From NCBI RefSeq assembly GCF_018837975.1, contig NZ_JAGSOY010000024.1:1-64000 (forward strand): 64,000 nt of DNA, in the 5' to 3' direction. Origin of the DNA: Zooshikella harenae (GTDB lineage Bacteria; Pseudomonadota; Gammaproteobacteria; Pseudomonadales; Zooshikellaceae). Numbering within the stretch: the stretch's first letter is position 1; each line of letters opens with the position of its first letter. The position numbers and the translations under genes are program-made. This document shows positions 10,001 through 19,748 of this stretch, in pieces. The notes under the pieces are model-generated. The model had not been told where the DNA came from and did not search any database. It saw nothing but the letters and a program-made list of their open reading frames with translations.

Positions 10001-11020
10001 TTATTGTGGTTTATATCCACCCGGATTCCCCTCCTGCCAACGCCAAGTGTCTTCTACCATATCTTGTAATCCTAACTCAGCCTTCCAATGTAATTCTTTG
10101 GCTGATAAATCTGGATTGGCGTAACAGGCTGCTATATCTCCGGGTCTTCTTGCGACAATATCGTATGGGACAGGCCTACCGCTGGCTTTTGCAAATGCAT
10201 TCGCCATTTCCAGTACGCTATAACCTGTACCTACGCCTAAATTATAGGCTTTGCAGCCAGGGGTTTCCTGGATTTTCTCTAATGCTTTAACGTGACCTCT
10301 GGCCAAGTCAACCACGTGTATATAATCTCTTACCCCTGTGCCATCTTTAGTGTCATAGTCATCGCCAAAAACATGGAGTTTTTCGCGTTTACCAATAGCA
10401 ACTTGAGAAATAAAAGGCATTAAGTTGTTTGGTATACCTTGTGGATCTTCTCCAATGAGTCCTGACTTATGTGCACCCACTGGGTTAAAGTAGCGTAGTA
10501 TTATTAAATTCCAATGACGCTCTGCTTGGTAAAGGTCTCTTAGAATTTCTTCAATCATGAGTTTTGAGCGACCATAAGGATTTGTCGCTGAAAGTGGGAA
10601 GTCTTCAGTGATAGGGAGGCTTGCTGGATCACCATAGACTGTCGCTGAGGAACTGAAAACGAAGTTATGAACTTTATGTTGTTGCATCACCTGGATAAGA
10701 TTCAGCGTGCCAGTGATGTTGTTTTCGTAGTAGGTCAGTGGTATTTGAGTTGACTCACCAACTGCTTTTAAGCCAGCAAAATGTATTACCGCATAGAAAG
10801 AATGTTCTTTAAAAACTCTTTCCATACTTTCTTTATCACGAATATCCGCTTTGATAAAAGTGAGTTCTTTATTACAAATTTTTTGAACGCGGTTAAGAGC
10901 TTCACTGCTACTGTTGCATAAATTATCAACAACAACGATGTCATAATTCGCATTGAGTAGCTCTACACAAGTGTGGCTGCCTATATAGCCAGCTCCGCCA
11001 GTAACAAGAATTTTTTTCAT
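10001..11020 (-). CDS. galE: UDP-glucose 4-epimerase
   Basis: This enzyme interconverts UDP-glucose and UDP-galactose (or the GlcNAc/GalNAc forms) with tightly bound NAD. The N-terminus [17 protein letters not shown] is the classic GalE Rossmann motif. The catalytic Y-x3-K is in [14 protein letters not shown] with the Ser in FSSSATVYG. The ATG at 11020 gives the standard 339-residue protein; a longer in-frame start at 11074 would add 18 residues unlike the family. It supplies galactose-type precursors to the neighbouring glycan locus but is separated from it by 400 bases and looks independently transcribed. Confidence 0.95.
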   Translation of the reverse strand: MKKILVTGGAGYIGSHTCVELLNANYDIVVVDNLCNSSSEALNRVQKICNKELTFIKADIRDKESMERVFKEHSFYAVIHFAGLKAVGESTQIPLTYYENNITGTLNLIQVMQQHKVHNFVFSSSATVYGDPASLPITEDFPLSATNPYGRSKLMIEEILRDLYQAERHWNLIILRYFNPVGAHKSGLIGEDPQGIPNNLMPFISQVAIGKREKLHVFGDDYDTKDGTGVRDYIHVVDLARGHVKALEKIQETPGCKAYNLGVGTGYSVLEMANAFAKASGRPVPYDIVARRPGDIAACYANPDLSAKELHWKAELGLQDMVEDTWRWQEGNPGGYKPQ

Positions 11021-11333
11021 AAAGTTTTTGTGTTTAAACCGTAGGTTAGCAAGATCAGTAATACTGATTAACAAGTAGTGTGTAAAGTATATACCTATAG
11101 TGAAGGGTTTTTAGGGACGTCCGTCAAGTGATGAGGTTTCAGGGCATGCCTGTTACTGTAAGATTTGAGGTAGTTACTTTAATTTACATAACGTTGCTGG
11201 ACGACAATTATAAGTAACCAGTAGGACAGTAAAACCTACCAATGTATTGGGTATACATTAGAACAGCGTTACTTGTCCGTTAAGGTAAGCGCTAAGAATT
11301 ACACGTATAAAAATGATTTGTGTAGGGTGTGTT
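11021..11333. other. intergenic region between galE and nadC
   Basis: About 310 bases. It should carry the galE promoter and the end of nadC transcription. I find no strong hairpin with a T-tract and no recognisable binding site. Confidence 0.5.
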
Positions 11334-12173
11334 TCATTGAAAGCGCATAGATAGGTCAACAGCTTGGCAATTTTTGGTCAGGTCGCCGATGGATATATAG
11401 TCAACACCTGTCTCTGCAATGCTGACAATGGTTTTTTCACTGACATTTCCTGAGGCTTCAAGCTTCGCCTGCTTTTGATTGATTGATACGGCCTGTTTCA
11501 GATCATCAATTGAAAAGTTATCCAGCATGATGATATCCGCTTTAGCAGCCAAGGCTTGATGCAGCTCTTGTAGGTTTTCTACTTCAACTTCAATGTTTTT
11601 ACCTAAGTTTAGAGTGCGCGCATTATTGATTGCTGCAGTAATGCTACCACAGGCTGCAATGTGGTTTTCTTTTATAAGAAATGCGTCGTACAAACCTATG
11701 CGATGGTTATAGCAGCCGCCTTGGGTAACAGCATATTTTTGTGCTAACCGTAGACCAGGGAGTGTTTTGCGAGTATCGAGTAGTTTAACGTTGGTATGGG
11801 CTACTGACTTTGCATAGTGGCTACAACGTGTTGCTGTTCCTGATAGTGTTTGTAAAAAGTTAAGTGCTGTGCGTTCTGCTGTGAGTAAGCTGCGTGCAGT
11901 GCCAGAAATAGTAAGAAGTTGCTGATTAGGGGTAACGTGGTCACCTTCACTCACTTGCCAATGGAGGTTAATGGTTGAGTCAACTTTTTGAAATGTGGCA
12001 TCAACCCATGGACGTCCACAAATAACGGCATTTTCACGTGAAATAATAGTGGCTGTCGCATTTTCATCTGCAGGAATGAGGTTAGCGGTAATATCACCAT
12101 TGCCAATATCTTCAGCAAGGGCAAGTGTGGTGATTTGGTCAATACTGTCTTGCAATTGTTGATTGGAGTACAT
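11334..12173 (-). CDS. nadC: nicotinate-nucleotide pyrophosphorylase (carboxylating)
   Basis: This enzyme makes nicotinate mononucleotide, CO2 and PPi from quinolinate and PRPP in de novo NAD synthesis. Family motifs are [13 protein letters not shown] near the N-terminus, [18 protein letters not shown] (quinolinate and PRPP contacts) and KENHIAACG, with the C-terminal barrel segments EVEVENL, IMLDNF and YISIGDLT. The ATG at 12173 (MYSNQQLQ) is preferred over a TTG two codons upstream. Length (279 residues) is normal. Its position next to the DUF1631-ampDE block matches the arrangement known in Pseudomonas. Confidence 0.95.
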   Translation of the reverse strand: MYSNQQLQDSIDQITTLALAEDIGNGDITANLIPADENATATIISRENAVICGRPWVDATFQKVDSTINLHWQVSEGDHVTPNQQLLTISGTARSLLTAERTALNFLQTLSGTATRCSHYAKSVAHTNVKLLDTRKTLPGLRLAQKYAVTQGGCYNHRIGLYDAFLIKENHIAACGSITAAINNARTLNLGKNIEVEVENLQELHQALAAKADIIMLDNFSIDDLKQAVSINQKQAKLEASGNVSEKTIVSIAETGVDYISIGDLTKNCQAVDLSMRFQ

Positions 12174-12245
12174 AGCCAACTGAGGGTATTTAGTTAAGGG
12201 TAGAAAATATGGACAAGAGTATAGCGAGCTAAAAACATGATGTCT

Positions 12246-12764
12246 TTATGAAGACGTTTTTAGTATTAAGGTATTGCCTTGCTGGGTAAACTCTACATGT
12301 TTAAGGGCGCTCATGCCCAGTAGAACTTCTTCATCATCCATATGAGGGTTGATATTGGCAGGAATATCATAAAGTTCGATATCGCCAATAGTGAGTTGTT
12401 GAATAGTTGAGTAGTAAACTTTTGCCCTTCCATTTGCGGTGTGAACATAGCCTTGGCCTTGTCTGGTCATGCCAAGTTGATCTGCTATCGCTTCAGGGAC
12501 TGATACGTTAGTGGCCCCTGTGTCAACCAGAAAAGTGACATCTTTTTGATTTATCTTGCCAGACAACACGTAGTGACCATATCGATTCCGTTTTAAGAAA
12601 ACTTGTATTTCACCACTTGGGGCGTGGGAAACTTCAAGTTGTTGGTTTGGGTTGTTTTGTGACGACTCAAACCTCGCAAAGATAGATGTCAATACCAGTA
12701 AAGCGATTGTCCAGCCCGCAATCATCATGCCTTTGCCTAGCTTGCTATGGGGATTGGTTTGCAT
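12246..12764 (-). CDS. retropepsin-like aspartic protease, membrane-anchored
   Basis: This 172-residue protein has one N-terminal membrane anchor (about residues 13-31) and a periplasmic retropepsin-like domain. The catalytic motif is FLVDTGATNVSVP, followed later by IPANINPHMDDEEVLLGMSALK, which fits the clan-AA bacterial family (TIGR02281). Such single-domain proteases work as dimers. The ATG at 12764 has a GAGAG ribosome site just upstream and is preferred to the adjacent TTG. It lies 72 bases upstream of nadC on the same strand and is probably co-transcribed. The natural substrate is not known to me. Confidence 0.85.
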   Translation of the reverse strand: MQTNPHSKLGKGMMIAGWTIALLVLTSIFARFESSQNNPNQQLEVSHAPSGEIQVFLKRNRYGHYVLSGKINQKDVTFLVDTGATNVSVPEAIADQLGMTRQGQGYVHTANGRAKVYYSTIQQLTIGDIELYDIPANINPHMDDEEVLLGMSALKHVEFTQQGNTLILKTSS

Positions 12765-13463
12765 CAAAAAGCTCTCGTGTCACCTCAAAAACGAACTCTA
12801 TAGTATTACAAAAAAAGGTAAGTATGAAATGCACTGGTCAGAGGCTCAGAAGTTACTGCTGAAGTCTCATCTTTGGCTGGTGGGGTCAATAGAAAAAGGG
12901 GCCGTGGCTGATTAGATTAAGTGAGTAATATGGGACAACAAGTAACGCAGTATATAAAGTTGAAATATATTTCAATCTATTTATAGCTTATTGCATTAAA
13001 AATGTGTGGTAATGAATGAGTAATATTGTTCAGCTTGTGAATCAGCAGTTTTCTTTTTTTGGGTTGTTTTTAGGCTAAACGAGCTCTTATCTCCCTCATT
13101 CAACCTTTCATCAAACAATGTTATAGCAAATCAAAATAAATGTTTCATTTTGATGATTTATAAGAAATAAGTAAAGACATAAAAATGACACAAAACCTAT
13201 AAAAGTGTGACTGGTTCACCAATATTTTCTTTTTGTGATCTTTTTGCGACAATATTAACGCTATAATTGACTAGGCAGTGTACTTTTTTCTCCTATTAGT
13301 CCGGGAATTGATTCTATAGGGAGGGCAAGAGCCTGCTTTGTTGGGAGTTCGATACTTCAGGGAATGTGACGCTAATAACTTATACTTGCTTATGTAGTGA
13401 AACAAATCAGTAAGTAACGCATCACTTCAAAGTAGTGCTTGGTTTAGTACGGAGATGCAGAAT
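12765..13463. other. intergenic region with divergent promoters
   Basis: About 700 bases between the protease (minus) and the DUF1631 gene (plus). A frame ending at 12915 could encode a 28-residue peptide from an ATG at 12829 behind AAAGGT, but nothing else supports it. The rest (13000-13450) is A+T-rich and probably holds the DUF1631 promoter. No confident operator or RNA was found. Confidence 0.5.
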
Positions 13464-15872
13464 ATGAACCATGAGTCTAAAGTAGTACCGATAAGTAAGA
13501 TTTCTAATCAGGGTGGTTCAACTGTATTGAATGCGAGACTTTCACCGCTTCTAAACCAGCTTGCAGAGAGCTTCAATAACCATCTACGAAGCGCATTAGG
13601 CAACTTGTTTGAAAATGTTGATGATGTGTTATTTGAACGGGCTGATCGCGCAGGGAGTAATTTAGAGCAAAACTCATTTTTCGAAGCCATGCGTGAAGTA
13701 CGTTTAAAGCGTACCTCTATCATTTCAACATTTCATGATGAGTATAAGCGTAACTTCTCTCAACTCGCTAAAGCAAAAGATCAGTCTGCTACCCTGGCTT
13801 ATGATAGCTTTAGTGCTGATGCACTATCCTTGGTACAAAATGATGATTTAGAAGAAGCTGTTGCTGTTGAGACAATGGTTTCTAAGGTGCTCAATCATGA
13901 TGTCAGCATGAACTTGATGCATTTAACACTTCGTCTTGATAGTTTAGTCCCCCAACAAACCATAAATGATAAGAGCAATCCGCTAGGTCCTCATAGCCTT
14001 TGCACAGCTTTTGTACATGCCTGTAAATCGGTTGATGCTGAAATCAAAATTAAGCTTGTCATCTTTAAGCTTTTTGAAAAGTATGTGCTTGGTGAGCTAG
14101 ATAAGTTTTACAGTGATGCGAATAATCTATTGAAAACTTCAGGTGTAATGCCTCACCTTACTGCGGCACAAGCAGCTCGACGACCGGGTCAACGACCATC
14201 ATTATCAACCTCCAGAAGAACACAGGCTCAAGGGACTGAAACAGCAGGTGGGGAGGGTTCAGGCTTCGCTGCCTCAGGGGCGGATGGAGGTGCAGAGTAT
14301 CAGCTTGCTCAGGAGTTCTTCAGTGAATTACGTGGCTTATTAGGTCATTATCGTCCTCAGCTTCCGCCAGCGGCTTCATCTAATCAGCCTGTAATTGACC
14401 ATACGCAACTTATGTCTGCACTCTCACAGCTGCAACATCAACCTATTTTTCAGGTTGGCCGCTTGGATGACATGCAGAATACAGATCTTGCTGTTCAGGT
14501 GAGAGGGCTTGTCCAACAGCAAGCTCATAAGTCACTTGGCGAGGTTAATGAGGATGTGATTAACCTGGTATCTTTGGTATTTGAGTTCATCCTTGATGAC
14601 CGAAATTTGCCTGAGAAATTTAAGGCGCTAATTGGCCGCTTACAAATCCCTATTCTAAAAGTCGCTATCATCGATAAGGCGGTATTTTGTAAAGCGGCTC
14701 ACCCTGCTAGAAAATTACTGAATGAAATGGCTGCGGCCGCGTTGGGGTGTGATGAGCGTGATGATCAAGCACAGCAGGCTCTTTATAATAAAACAGACGA
14801 AATTGTACAGCGGGTACTTAACGACTTCACTGATAATGTTGAGCTTTTTAAAGAACTGCTTGAAGACTTTAACCTATTTCTTGAAAAAGAGCGTCATCGT
14901 GCAGGAATTCTTGAGCAGCGTACAAAAGATGCAGAAGAAGGTAAGGCGAGATCTGAAGTTGCCAGGGATACTGTTGATAAAACAATACAGGCTCGACTTA
15001 TAAACGAAAATGTACCTGAGGTTGTGGCAAATCTACTGACGGATGCTTGGAGCAAGGTTATGTTTCTGGCTTACCTTAAAGAAGGTGAAGAGTCAGAGAC
15101 TTGGCAGGATGCAATCAAGACCATGGATCAATTGCTATGGAGTATTACACCACATCAGCGTGTAGAAGAGCGTAAAGAATTATTGAGACTTGTCCCTCCT
15201 TTAATGAAAAAGATCAAGGAAGCTTTGACCAGTATTGCGTATGATCCTTTCAACATGAAAGAGCTTTTCGTGCAAATTAGAAATTTGCAAATTAAAAGCC
15301 TGAGGACTCCTCGACCAACGCAAGAAACTGAAGCAAGCCCGGTAACCTCTGACCCGTCTCAGCCTAAACAGCCTACAGTTTCAGAGGCTCCCGCAAAACA
15401 GTTACCCACTGCGCCTGAGTCCCCACCAAGGCAAGAAGCTGAAAAAGCTCAAAATAATAATGAAAAGGGGCAAGCAATGACGTCAGTAGAAAGTGGGCAG
15501 TCACTTGAGCAAGTGCAAACAGCCAATATGACAGCCATGGGAGTTAAGGTAGAAGACAATAAATTACAAGATAATCAAAAACCTTTGGTCAGTGATGCCA
15601 GCTTAGCCAAACTCGAAAGATTGAAAGTGGGTAGTTGGGTAGAGTTTGGTCAGTCAACTGAGAACCGATATCGTGCTAAGTTAGCCGCTTATATCAAACC
15701 TAACGGTAAGTATATTTTTGTTAACCGTACGGGAGTCAAAGTGGCTGAAAAGACGCATTTGGATTTGGCACTGGATATTGAAAACGGCAATATTACCTTG
15801 CTAGATGACGACCTGTTATTTGATCGAGCGCTTCAGTCGGTGATTGGTAACCTACGTAAAATGAAAGCATAA
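13464..15872 (+). CDS. DUF1631 family protein
   Basis: This 802-residue cytoplasmic protein of the DUF1631 family is common in Pseudomonas and relatives and sometimes mis-annotated as a thymidine phosphorylase. It is mainly helical. A low-complexity Pro/Gln/Gly/Ala-rich insert lies at about residues 240-275, and a second disordered Pro/Glu/Gln-rich stretch at about 615-690. A compact C-terminal domain (KVGSWVEFG, then KYIFVNRTGVKVAEK) resembles the PilZ-like end of this family. I choose the ATG at 13464 because GGAG at 13451-13454 is correctly spaced for it and only touches the ATG at 13455. No enzymatic residues are evident; a role in c-di-GMP response is a guess from the C-terminal domain and the signalling neighbours. 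Confidence 0.83.
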   Translation: MNHESKVVPISKISNQGGSTVLNARLSPLLNQLAESFNNHLRSALGNLFENVDDVLFERADRAGSNLEQNSFFEAMREVRLKRTSIISTFHDEYKRNFSQLAKAKDQSATLAYDSFSADALSLVQNDDLEEAVAVETMVSKVLNHDVSMNLMHLTLRLDSLVPQQTINDKSNPLGPHSLCTAFVHACKSVDAEIKIKLVIFKLFEKYVLGELDKFYSDANNLLKTSGVMPHLTAAQAARRPGQRPSLSTSRRTQAQGTETAGGEGSGFAASGADGGAEYQLAQEFFSELRGLLGHYRPQLPPAASSNQPVIDHTQLMSALSQLQHQPIFQVGRLDDMQNTDLAVQVRGLVQQQAHKSLGEVNEDVINLVSLVFEFILDDRNLPEKFKALIGRLQIPILKVAIIDKAVFCKAAHPARKLLNEMAAAALGCDERDDQAQQALYNKTDEIVQRVLNDFTDNVELFKELLEDFNLFLEKERHRAGILEQRTKDAEEGKARSEVARDTVDKTIQARLINENVPEVVANLLTDAWSKVMFLAYLKEGEESETWQDAIKTMDQLLWSITPHQRVEERKELLRLVPPLMKKIKEALTSIAYDPFNMKELFVQIRNLQIKSLRTPRPTQETEASPVTSDPSQPKQPTVSEAPAKQLPTAPESPPRQEAEKAQNNNEKGQAMTSVESGQSLEQVQTANMTAMGVKVEDNKLQDNQKPLVSDASLAKLERLKVGSWVEFGQSTENRYRAKLAAYIKPNGKYIFVNRTGVKVAEKTHLDLALDIENGNITLLDDDLLFDRALQSVIGNLRKMKA

Positions 15873-15916
15873 CAACGTGTTGTAGTACTAGAAGTAAACA
15901 CGTTGAGTATATTTTT
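15873..15916 (+). terminator. hairpin terminator after the DUF1631 gene
   Basis: A perfect 9-bp stem CAACGTGTT (15873-15881) / AACACGTTG (15897-15905) with a 15-base loop is followed by AGTATATTTTT. It begins right after the stop codon and separates the DUF1631 gene from ampD. Confidence 0.6.
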
Positions 15917-15976
15917 CAGTTTTAATTGAGAGAATCTTCACTTCGCTTATGATAGCCTAACACATGATGTCTAATC

Positions 15977-16555
15977 ATGTGTGGTGGCTTTGTTGTGTTT
16001 AAAACAATTGAAAGTGGGTTAATTGAAGGCGCAACGTTTTGTCCTAGCCCAAACTATAACAATCGTCCTGCCCCAGTCACTATTGACTTACTCGTTATTC
16101 ATAATATTTCATTGCCACCAGGTCAGTATAATAACAACTATATCCGTCAGTTCTTTACTAATCAGTTGGATCCTAGTGATCATCCTTATTTTGCTGAAAT
16201 TTCCAGCTTAAAAGTATCTGCTCATTTATTGATAGATCGACAAGGTGAAGTATTTCAGTTTGTTCATTTTAATAAAAGAGCATGGCATGCAGGTGAATCT
16301 GCATTCTTAGGACAACAAAACTGTAATGATTTTTCGATAGGTATTGAACTAGAGGGTACAGATCACCAACCTTATGAGGTCATCCAGTATCAGCAATTAG
16401 CTAAAATAACACAGGCGTTAATGAACTATTATCCTGCGATTTCATTGGATAGAATTGTTGGGCACAGTGATATTGCTCCAGCACGAAAAACAGACCCTGG
16501 ACCTGCATTTGACTGGAAGTATTTTAAACACTTGCTGAAAAAAAACGGATTATAA
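15977..16555 (+). CDS. ampD: 1,6-anhydro-N-acetylmuramyl-L-alanine amidase
   Basis: This cytoplasmic zinc amidase cleaves the anhydroMurNAc-peptide bond of muropeptides imported by AmpG. Zinc ligands line up with the family: H42 (VIHNISLPPG), H163 and D173 (GHSDIAPARKTDPGPAFDW), the last two 10 apart as in E. coli AmpD. The conserved start of the fold, FCPSPNYNNRP, is present. No good ribosome site precedes the ATG at 15977, and the family alignment begins near IESGLIEGA, so a GTG at about 15995 is a possible alternative start. It is followed by ampE after 16 bases. Confidence 0.93.
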   Translation: MCGGFVVFKTIESGLIEGATFCPSPNYNNRPAPVTIDLLVIHNISLPPGQYNNNYIRQFFTNQLDPSDHPYFAEISSLKVSAHLLIDRQGEVFQFVHFNKRAWHAGESAFLGQQNCNDFSIGIELEGTDHQPYEVIQYQQLAKITQALMNYYPAISLDRIVGHSDIAPARKTDPGPAFDWKYFKHLLKKNGL

Positions 16556-16571
16556 AACTGGCGAGGCGACG

Positions 16572-17486
16572 ATGCTTTTCTTGGAGATATTTATTGCCTT
16601 TGGGTGTTGTCAATTAAAACGATGGCGTGAGTCTATCCATCATGACCGTTGGTATTTTCTGTGGCTAAGCTTTTTGATGCGCTTGCTTAAGGTAAAATTG
16701 GTGCCTGATGTTCGCATTTGGTGTCTTGCCTGGAGTATTCCATTACTGTTATTAGCGGGTTTAACGTGGTTGCTGGAAGATATTTTATGGAATGGCCCTT
16801 TAGTTTTATTAAATGTTCTGGTTTTACTTTATAGTTTTGGTCGACAAGGATTTGTTAAGCGGCTTGATCGCGTGTTAGCTATTATGCGCACGGTTAACCC
16901 TGAAACGCTTTTTATTAGGACTGAGCAGATATTTCCTGAGTTTGCTCAACAAAAAATCACTGGGTTAGAAAATCAATATACCTTATTAAGACGCCAACTG
17001 TTTTATGACGCGCTTCAGCAGTTAATAACAGTCGTATTTTGGTTTGTATTGCTAGGCCCCTGGGCTGCATTGTTATATAGACTTAATGCATTGTATATTG
17101 ACTATATGGAGGAACATAACCCTGCCTTGGTACGGGCTTCAATTGCTTGGGACTGCCTTTATCTGCTGGAGTGGCTACCAGCCAGGCTGCTAGCGGCCTC
17201 TTTTACACTTTCAGGCAATTTTGCAAGTGCATACCATGAGTTGAGACATATCTGGACGCATTGGACTGAAAAGCCAGGAGAGTTTGTGGCCCGGTGTGGA
17301 CTCCAAGCATTGTCTTTACCGCTGAATCTGGAAGAGTTTTTACAGTTAAATGAGTGGCAGGAGCAGCAACAACTTGCCGTTGAAGAGCTTATGGCTATTC
17401 GAGAACTTCTGATGAGGACGCTTGTGGTGTGGGGGACTGGGTTGGCGATTATTGTAATAGGCTGGCATTTTAGCTTGGCAACATAA
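16572..17486 (+). CDS. ampE: AmpE membrane protein
   Basis: This 304-residue inner-membrane protein of the AmpE/CobD-like family is co-transcribed with ampD (16-base gap, GAGGCGACG before the ATG). Hydrophobic segments lie at about 50-67, 74-88, 148-170 and 280-300. AmpE is a proposed sensor or helper in cell-wall recycling and beta-lactamase induction, with no proven enzyme activity. No ampR or ampC-type beta-lactamase is visible here, so recycling is the safer reading. Confidence 0.9.
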   Translation: MLFLEIFIAFGCCQLKRWRESIHHDRWYFLWLSFLMRLLKVKLVPDVRIWCLAWSIPLLLLAGLTWLLEDILWNGPLVLLNVLVLLYSFGRQGFVKRLDRVLAIMRTVNPETLFIRTEQIFPEFAQQKITGLENQYTLLRRQLFYDALQQLITVVFWFVLLGPWAALLYRLNALYIDYMEEHNPALVRASIAWDCLYLLEWLPARLLAASFTLSGNFASAYHELRHIWTHWTEKPGEFVARCGLQALSLPLNLEEFLQLNEWQEQQQLAVEELMAIRELLMRTLVVWGTGLAIIVIGWHFSLAT

Positions 17487-17536
17487 TAGTCATGCATATC
17501 AAAGTAATACACACTTTGTGAAGGTAATACATTAAT

Positions 17537-19534
17537 TTATGCTGCAATTGACGTCGCCAAAGGCAAACTAATGGTAAACCGTGTGCCTTCAGTGGGAGTA
17601 GACCTAACTTGCATTTTGCCTTTGTGATTATTTGTGATAATAAAGTAGGAAACCGATAGTCCCAAACCTGTTCCTGAGCCAACCTCTTTTGTTGTGAAAA
17701 AAGGTTCAAAAATACGAGTTCTCACCTCTGAAGTCATGCCAACGCCATTATCTTCCACAATAATGAGTGCCTGCTGCTCTTTTCTTTCTGTTTTTATGTT
17801 TATCAATCCGTCTGTGAGAGGCCTAGAACGCTGGTGTATAGCGTAGGCAGCATTTTTAATTAAGTTTAATAAAACTTGTTCAATCTCATTACTTATACAA
17901 GGTACCTTATCCAGTTGGGGATCAAAATAAGTTCTGATTTTGATGGTGTTGAGCTCAATACTTTGCTTAATTGCCAAGTCGCTATGGGCAATTTCAAGTG
18001 TTCGAGTAATAAGCGAGTTTAATTGAGTGGGTTGTAGCTGACGATTACTTCTTCGACTGAACTGTAACATATTATTGACTATTTTTGACGCACGTTGTCC
18101 GGCATCTTGTATATTGTTCAAAAAGTGAGATATACCCCTTTCTTCCAGATACTGATTTAACGACTGTATATCAATGTGTAACTTTTCTGCTAGTGCTTGG
18201 TTTTTAATTAAACTAGGGGACAGGCGTCGTTGAATATTTTGCGCACTGTGCACTATGCCTCCCAGAGGGTTATTGATTTCGTGAGCCATCCCTGCGGCGA
18301 GTCCTCCGACAGAAATCATTTTTTCATTTTGCACGATGGCTTCTTCAATAAACAGGCGTTGAGTGATGTCGTCTAACCGAATAACAGCGCCTTTTTTGGA
18401 AGAGAGATTGACCTCTGGTGAGCTGGTAAGAGGATAAACGATAATATCGAAATAATGAATTTCCTGACTTGGTTGTGTTATAGGAACTTTTTCAATAGTT
18501 TGAGCCTGGTTAACGGCTAAAGCCTTGTTAATTGTATCCTGATACTTTTCTAAAAAAGGAATTACTTGGTAAACAGATTTCTCATAGGCATCATTTGCAC
18601 TAATTCCAAAGAGTAAACAGGCTTGCTTGTTCCATTGTTGAATTTGTTGGGATTGCTCGATAGCAATCAATGCTGAAGGCATTGAGTCGATGATATCACT
18701 TAAATATTTTTTTAAGTCTGTCAGTTTTTGCTCAATATGTGTGCGTACCTGTACTTCTAAGGCCAGCTTTTTATTTGTGCGCTGAGTTTCCAGGGCAAGG
18801 GTTTGTGCTTGCTGGCTGGCTTTTTCTGCTTGATCTCGGGCATTGATCAGTTGTCGATCTCGGGCTTGGATTTTGTTGAGCATTTTATTGAATGCCGTAG
18901 CCAAGATACCAAGTTCGTCATTATTAAACTTAGTTGCTCGTAAATTGTAGTTTTCATAGTCAGAAATAGTATGTGCTTGTTCAATTAAATGGAGAATTGG
19001 GTGAATAATAATATGCTTCACCCGACGTATTGCCAAAATACAAACCAGTCCGGCAGTGGCTATTATCGCTAGAATGGCAATATGAATCGCAAGTACTAAT
19101 ACATTGGATAATGATGGTTTGGCAGCAAGAATCAGGGTAACTGTTTGTTTTTTTTGGGGAAGGTAAACCATTAACTGACTTTTTTCAGTACTGAGTTCTG
19201 GCTGACTCTCTGTATTCTGAAAGGAAAGTAATAGCTTTTTATTTGAATCCAGTATGTTGATTGATTGTAACGAAGTGAGAGAACTGAGATTGGCAAGAAA
19301 GCTTTTACTTGCTTGAGGAGACTCTAATAGGTATGTAACTAAAACAGGATTACCAAATAATGCTTCAATTTGGTGTAAAGGTTGGGTGATGTTGTATTCT
19401 CGTGAAATCAAATAGGTGGTGATGGTTAGTGCCCCACAGGCGATAAGCACTAATGAGGTAGTCACAGAGATCAACAGCATGAGCAACTTGCCGCTGATTG
19501 AGTCATTTGCTAAGTATCGGCGAAAACTAGCCAT
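17537..19534 (-). CDS. PAS-containing membrane sensor histidine kinase
   Basis: This 665-residue kinase has membrane segments at about 17-42 and 144-170 enclosing a periplasmic sensor of roughly 100 residues. It then has a HAMP domain (about 171-225), a coiled coil, a PAS domain (about 275-390) and the kinase core. The phosphoacceptor is H418 in GMAHEINNPLGGI, of the HisKA type that often autophosphorylates under PAS control. The HATPase part has VLLNLIKNAAYAI (N box), VEDNGVGM (G1) and GTGLGLSVSYFI (G2). It lies close to, but not overlapping, the response-regulator gene at 20729-21715 on the same strand, which is a plausible but unproven partner. The signal is unknown. Confidence 0.9.
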   Translation of the reverse strand: MASFRRYLANDSISGKLLMLLISVTTSLVLIACGALTITTYLISREYNITQPLHQIEALFGNPVLVTYLLESPQASKSFLANLSSLTSLQSINILDSNKKLLLSFQNTESQPELSTEKSQLMVYLPQKKQTVTLILAAKPSLSNVLVLAIHIAILAIIATAGLVCILAIRRVKHIIIHPILHLIEQAHTISDYENYNLRATKFNNDELGILATAFNKMLNKIQARDRQLINARDQAEKASQQAQTLALETQRTNKKLALEVQVRTHIEQKLTDLKKYLSDIIDSMPSALIAIEQSQQIQQWNKQACLLFGISANDAYEKSVYQVIPFLEKYQDTINKALAVNQAQTIEKVPITQPSQEIHYFDIIVYPLTSSPEVNLSSKKGAVIRLDDITQRLFIEEAIVQNEKMISVGGLAAGMAHEINNPLGGIVHSAQNIQRRLSPSLIKNQALAEKLHIDIQSLNQYLEERGISHFLNNIQDAGQRASKIVNNMLQFSRRSNRQLQPTQLNSLITRTLEIAHSDLAIKQSIELNTIKIRTYFDPQLDKVPCISNEIEQVLLNLIKNAAYAIHQRSRPLTDGLINIKTERKEQQALIIVEDNGVGMTSEVRTRIFEPFFTTKEVGSGTGLGLSVSYFIITNNHKGKMQVRSTPTEGTRFTISLPLATSIAA

Positions 19535-19748
19535 AAATGAAAAAATACCTAGAAAAATAGACCATTAATGCCTATATAAGGACGTTGTTTACTACTAAAG
19601 TGCTTACGATGCGCCGCTTTCATCCACAGTCATATCTTACGACATAAAACGTATAAGATGCTTTTTAAGGTAGAATAGCAGCTCAATTATGCAATGCCTT
19701 TTGCTATGATGATTTGATGTTTTTTTCCTTATTAACTGAATTTATATG

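Noticed and set aside
12829-12915. Possible 28-residue peptide gene behind AAAGGT
   Set aside because: Too short, no recognisable similarity and no second line of evidence; noted only in the intergenic entry.
13455-13463. ATG at 13455 as the DUF1631 start
   Set aside because: The ribosome site GGAG ends one base before it, which is too close; the ATG at 13464 has correct spacing.
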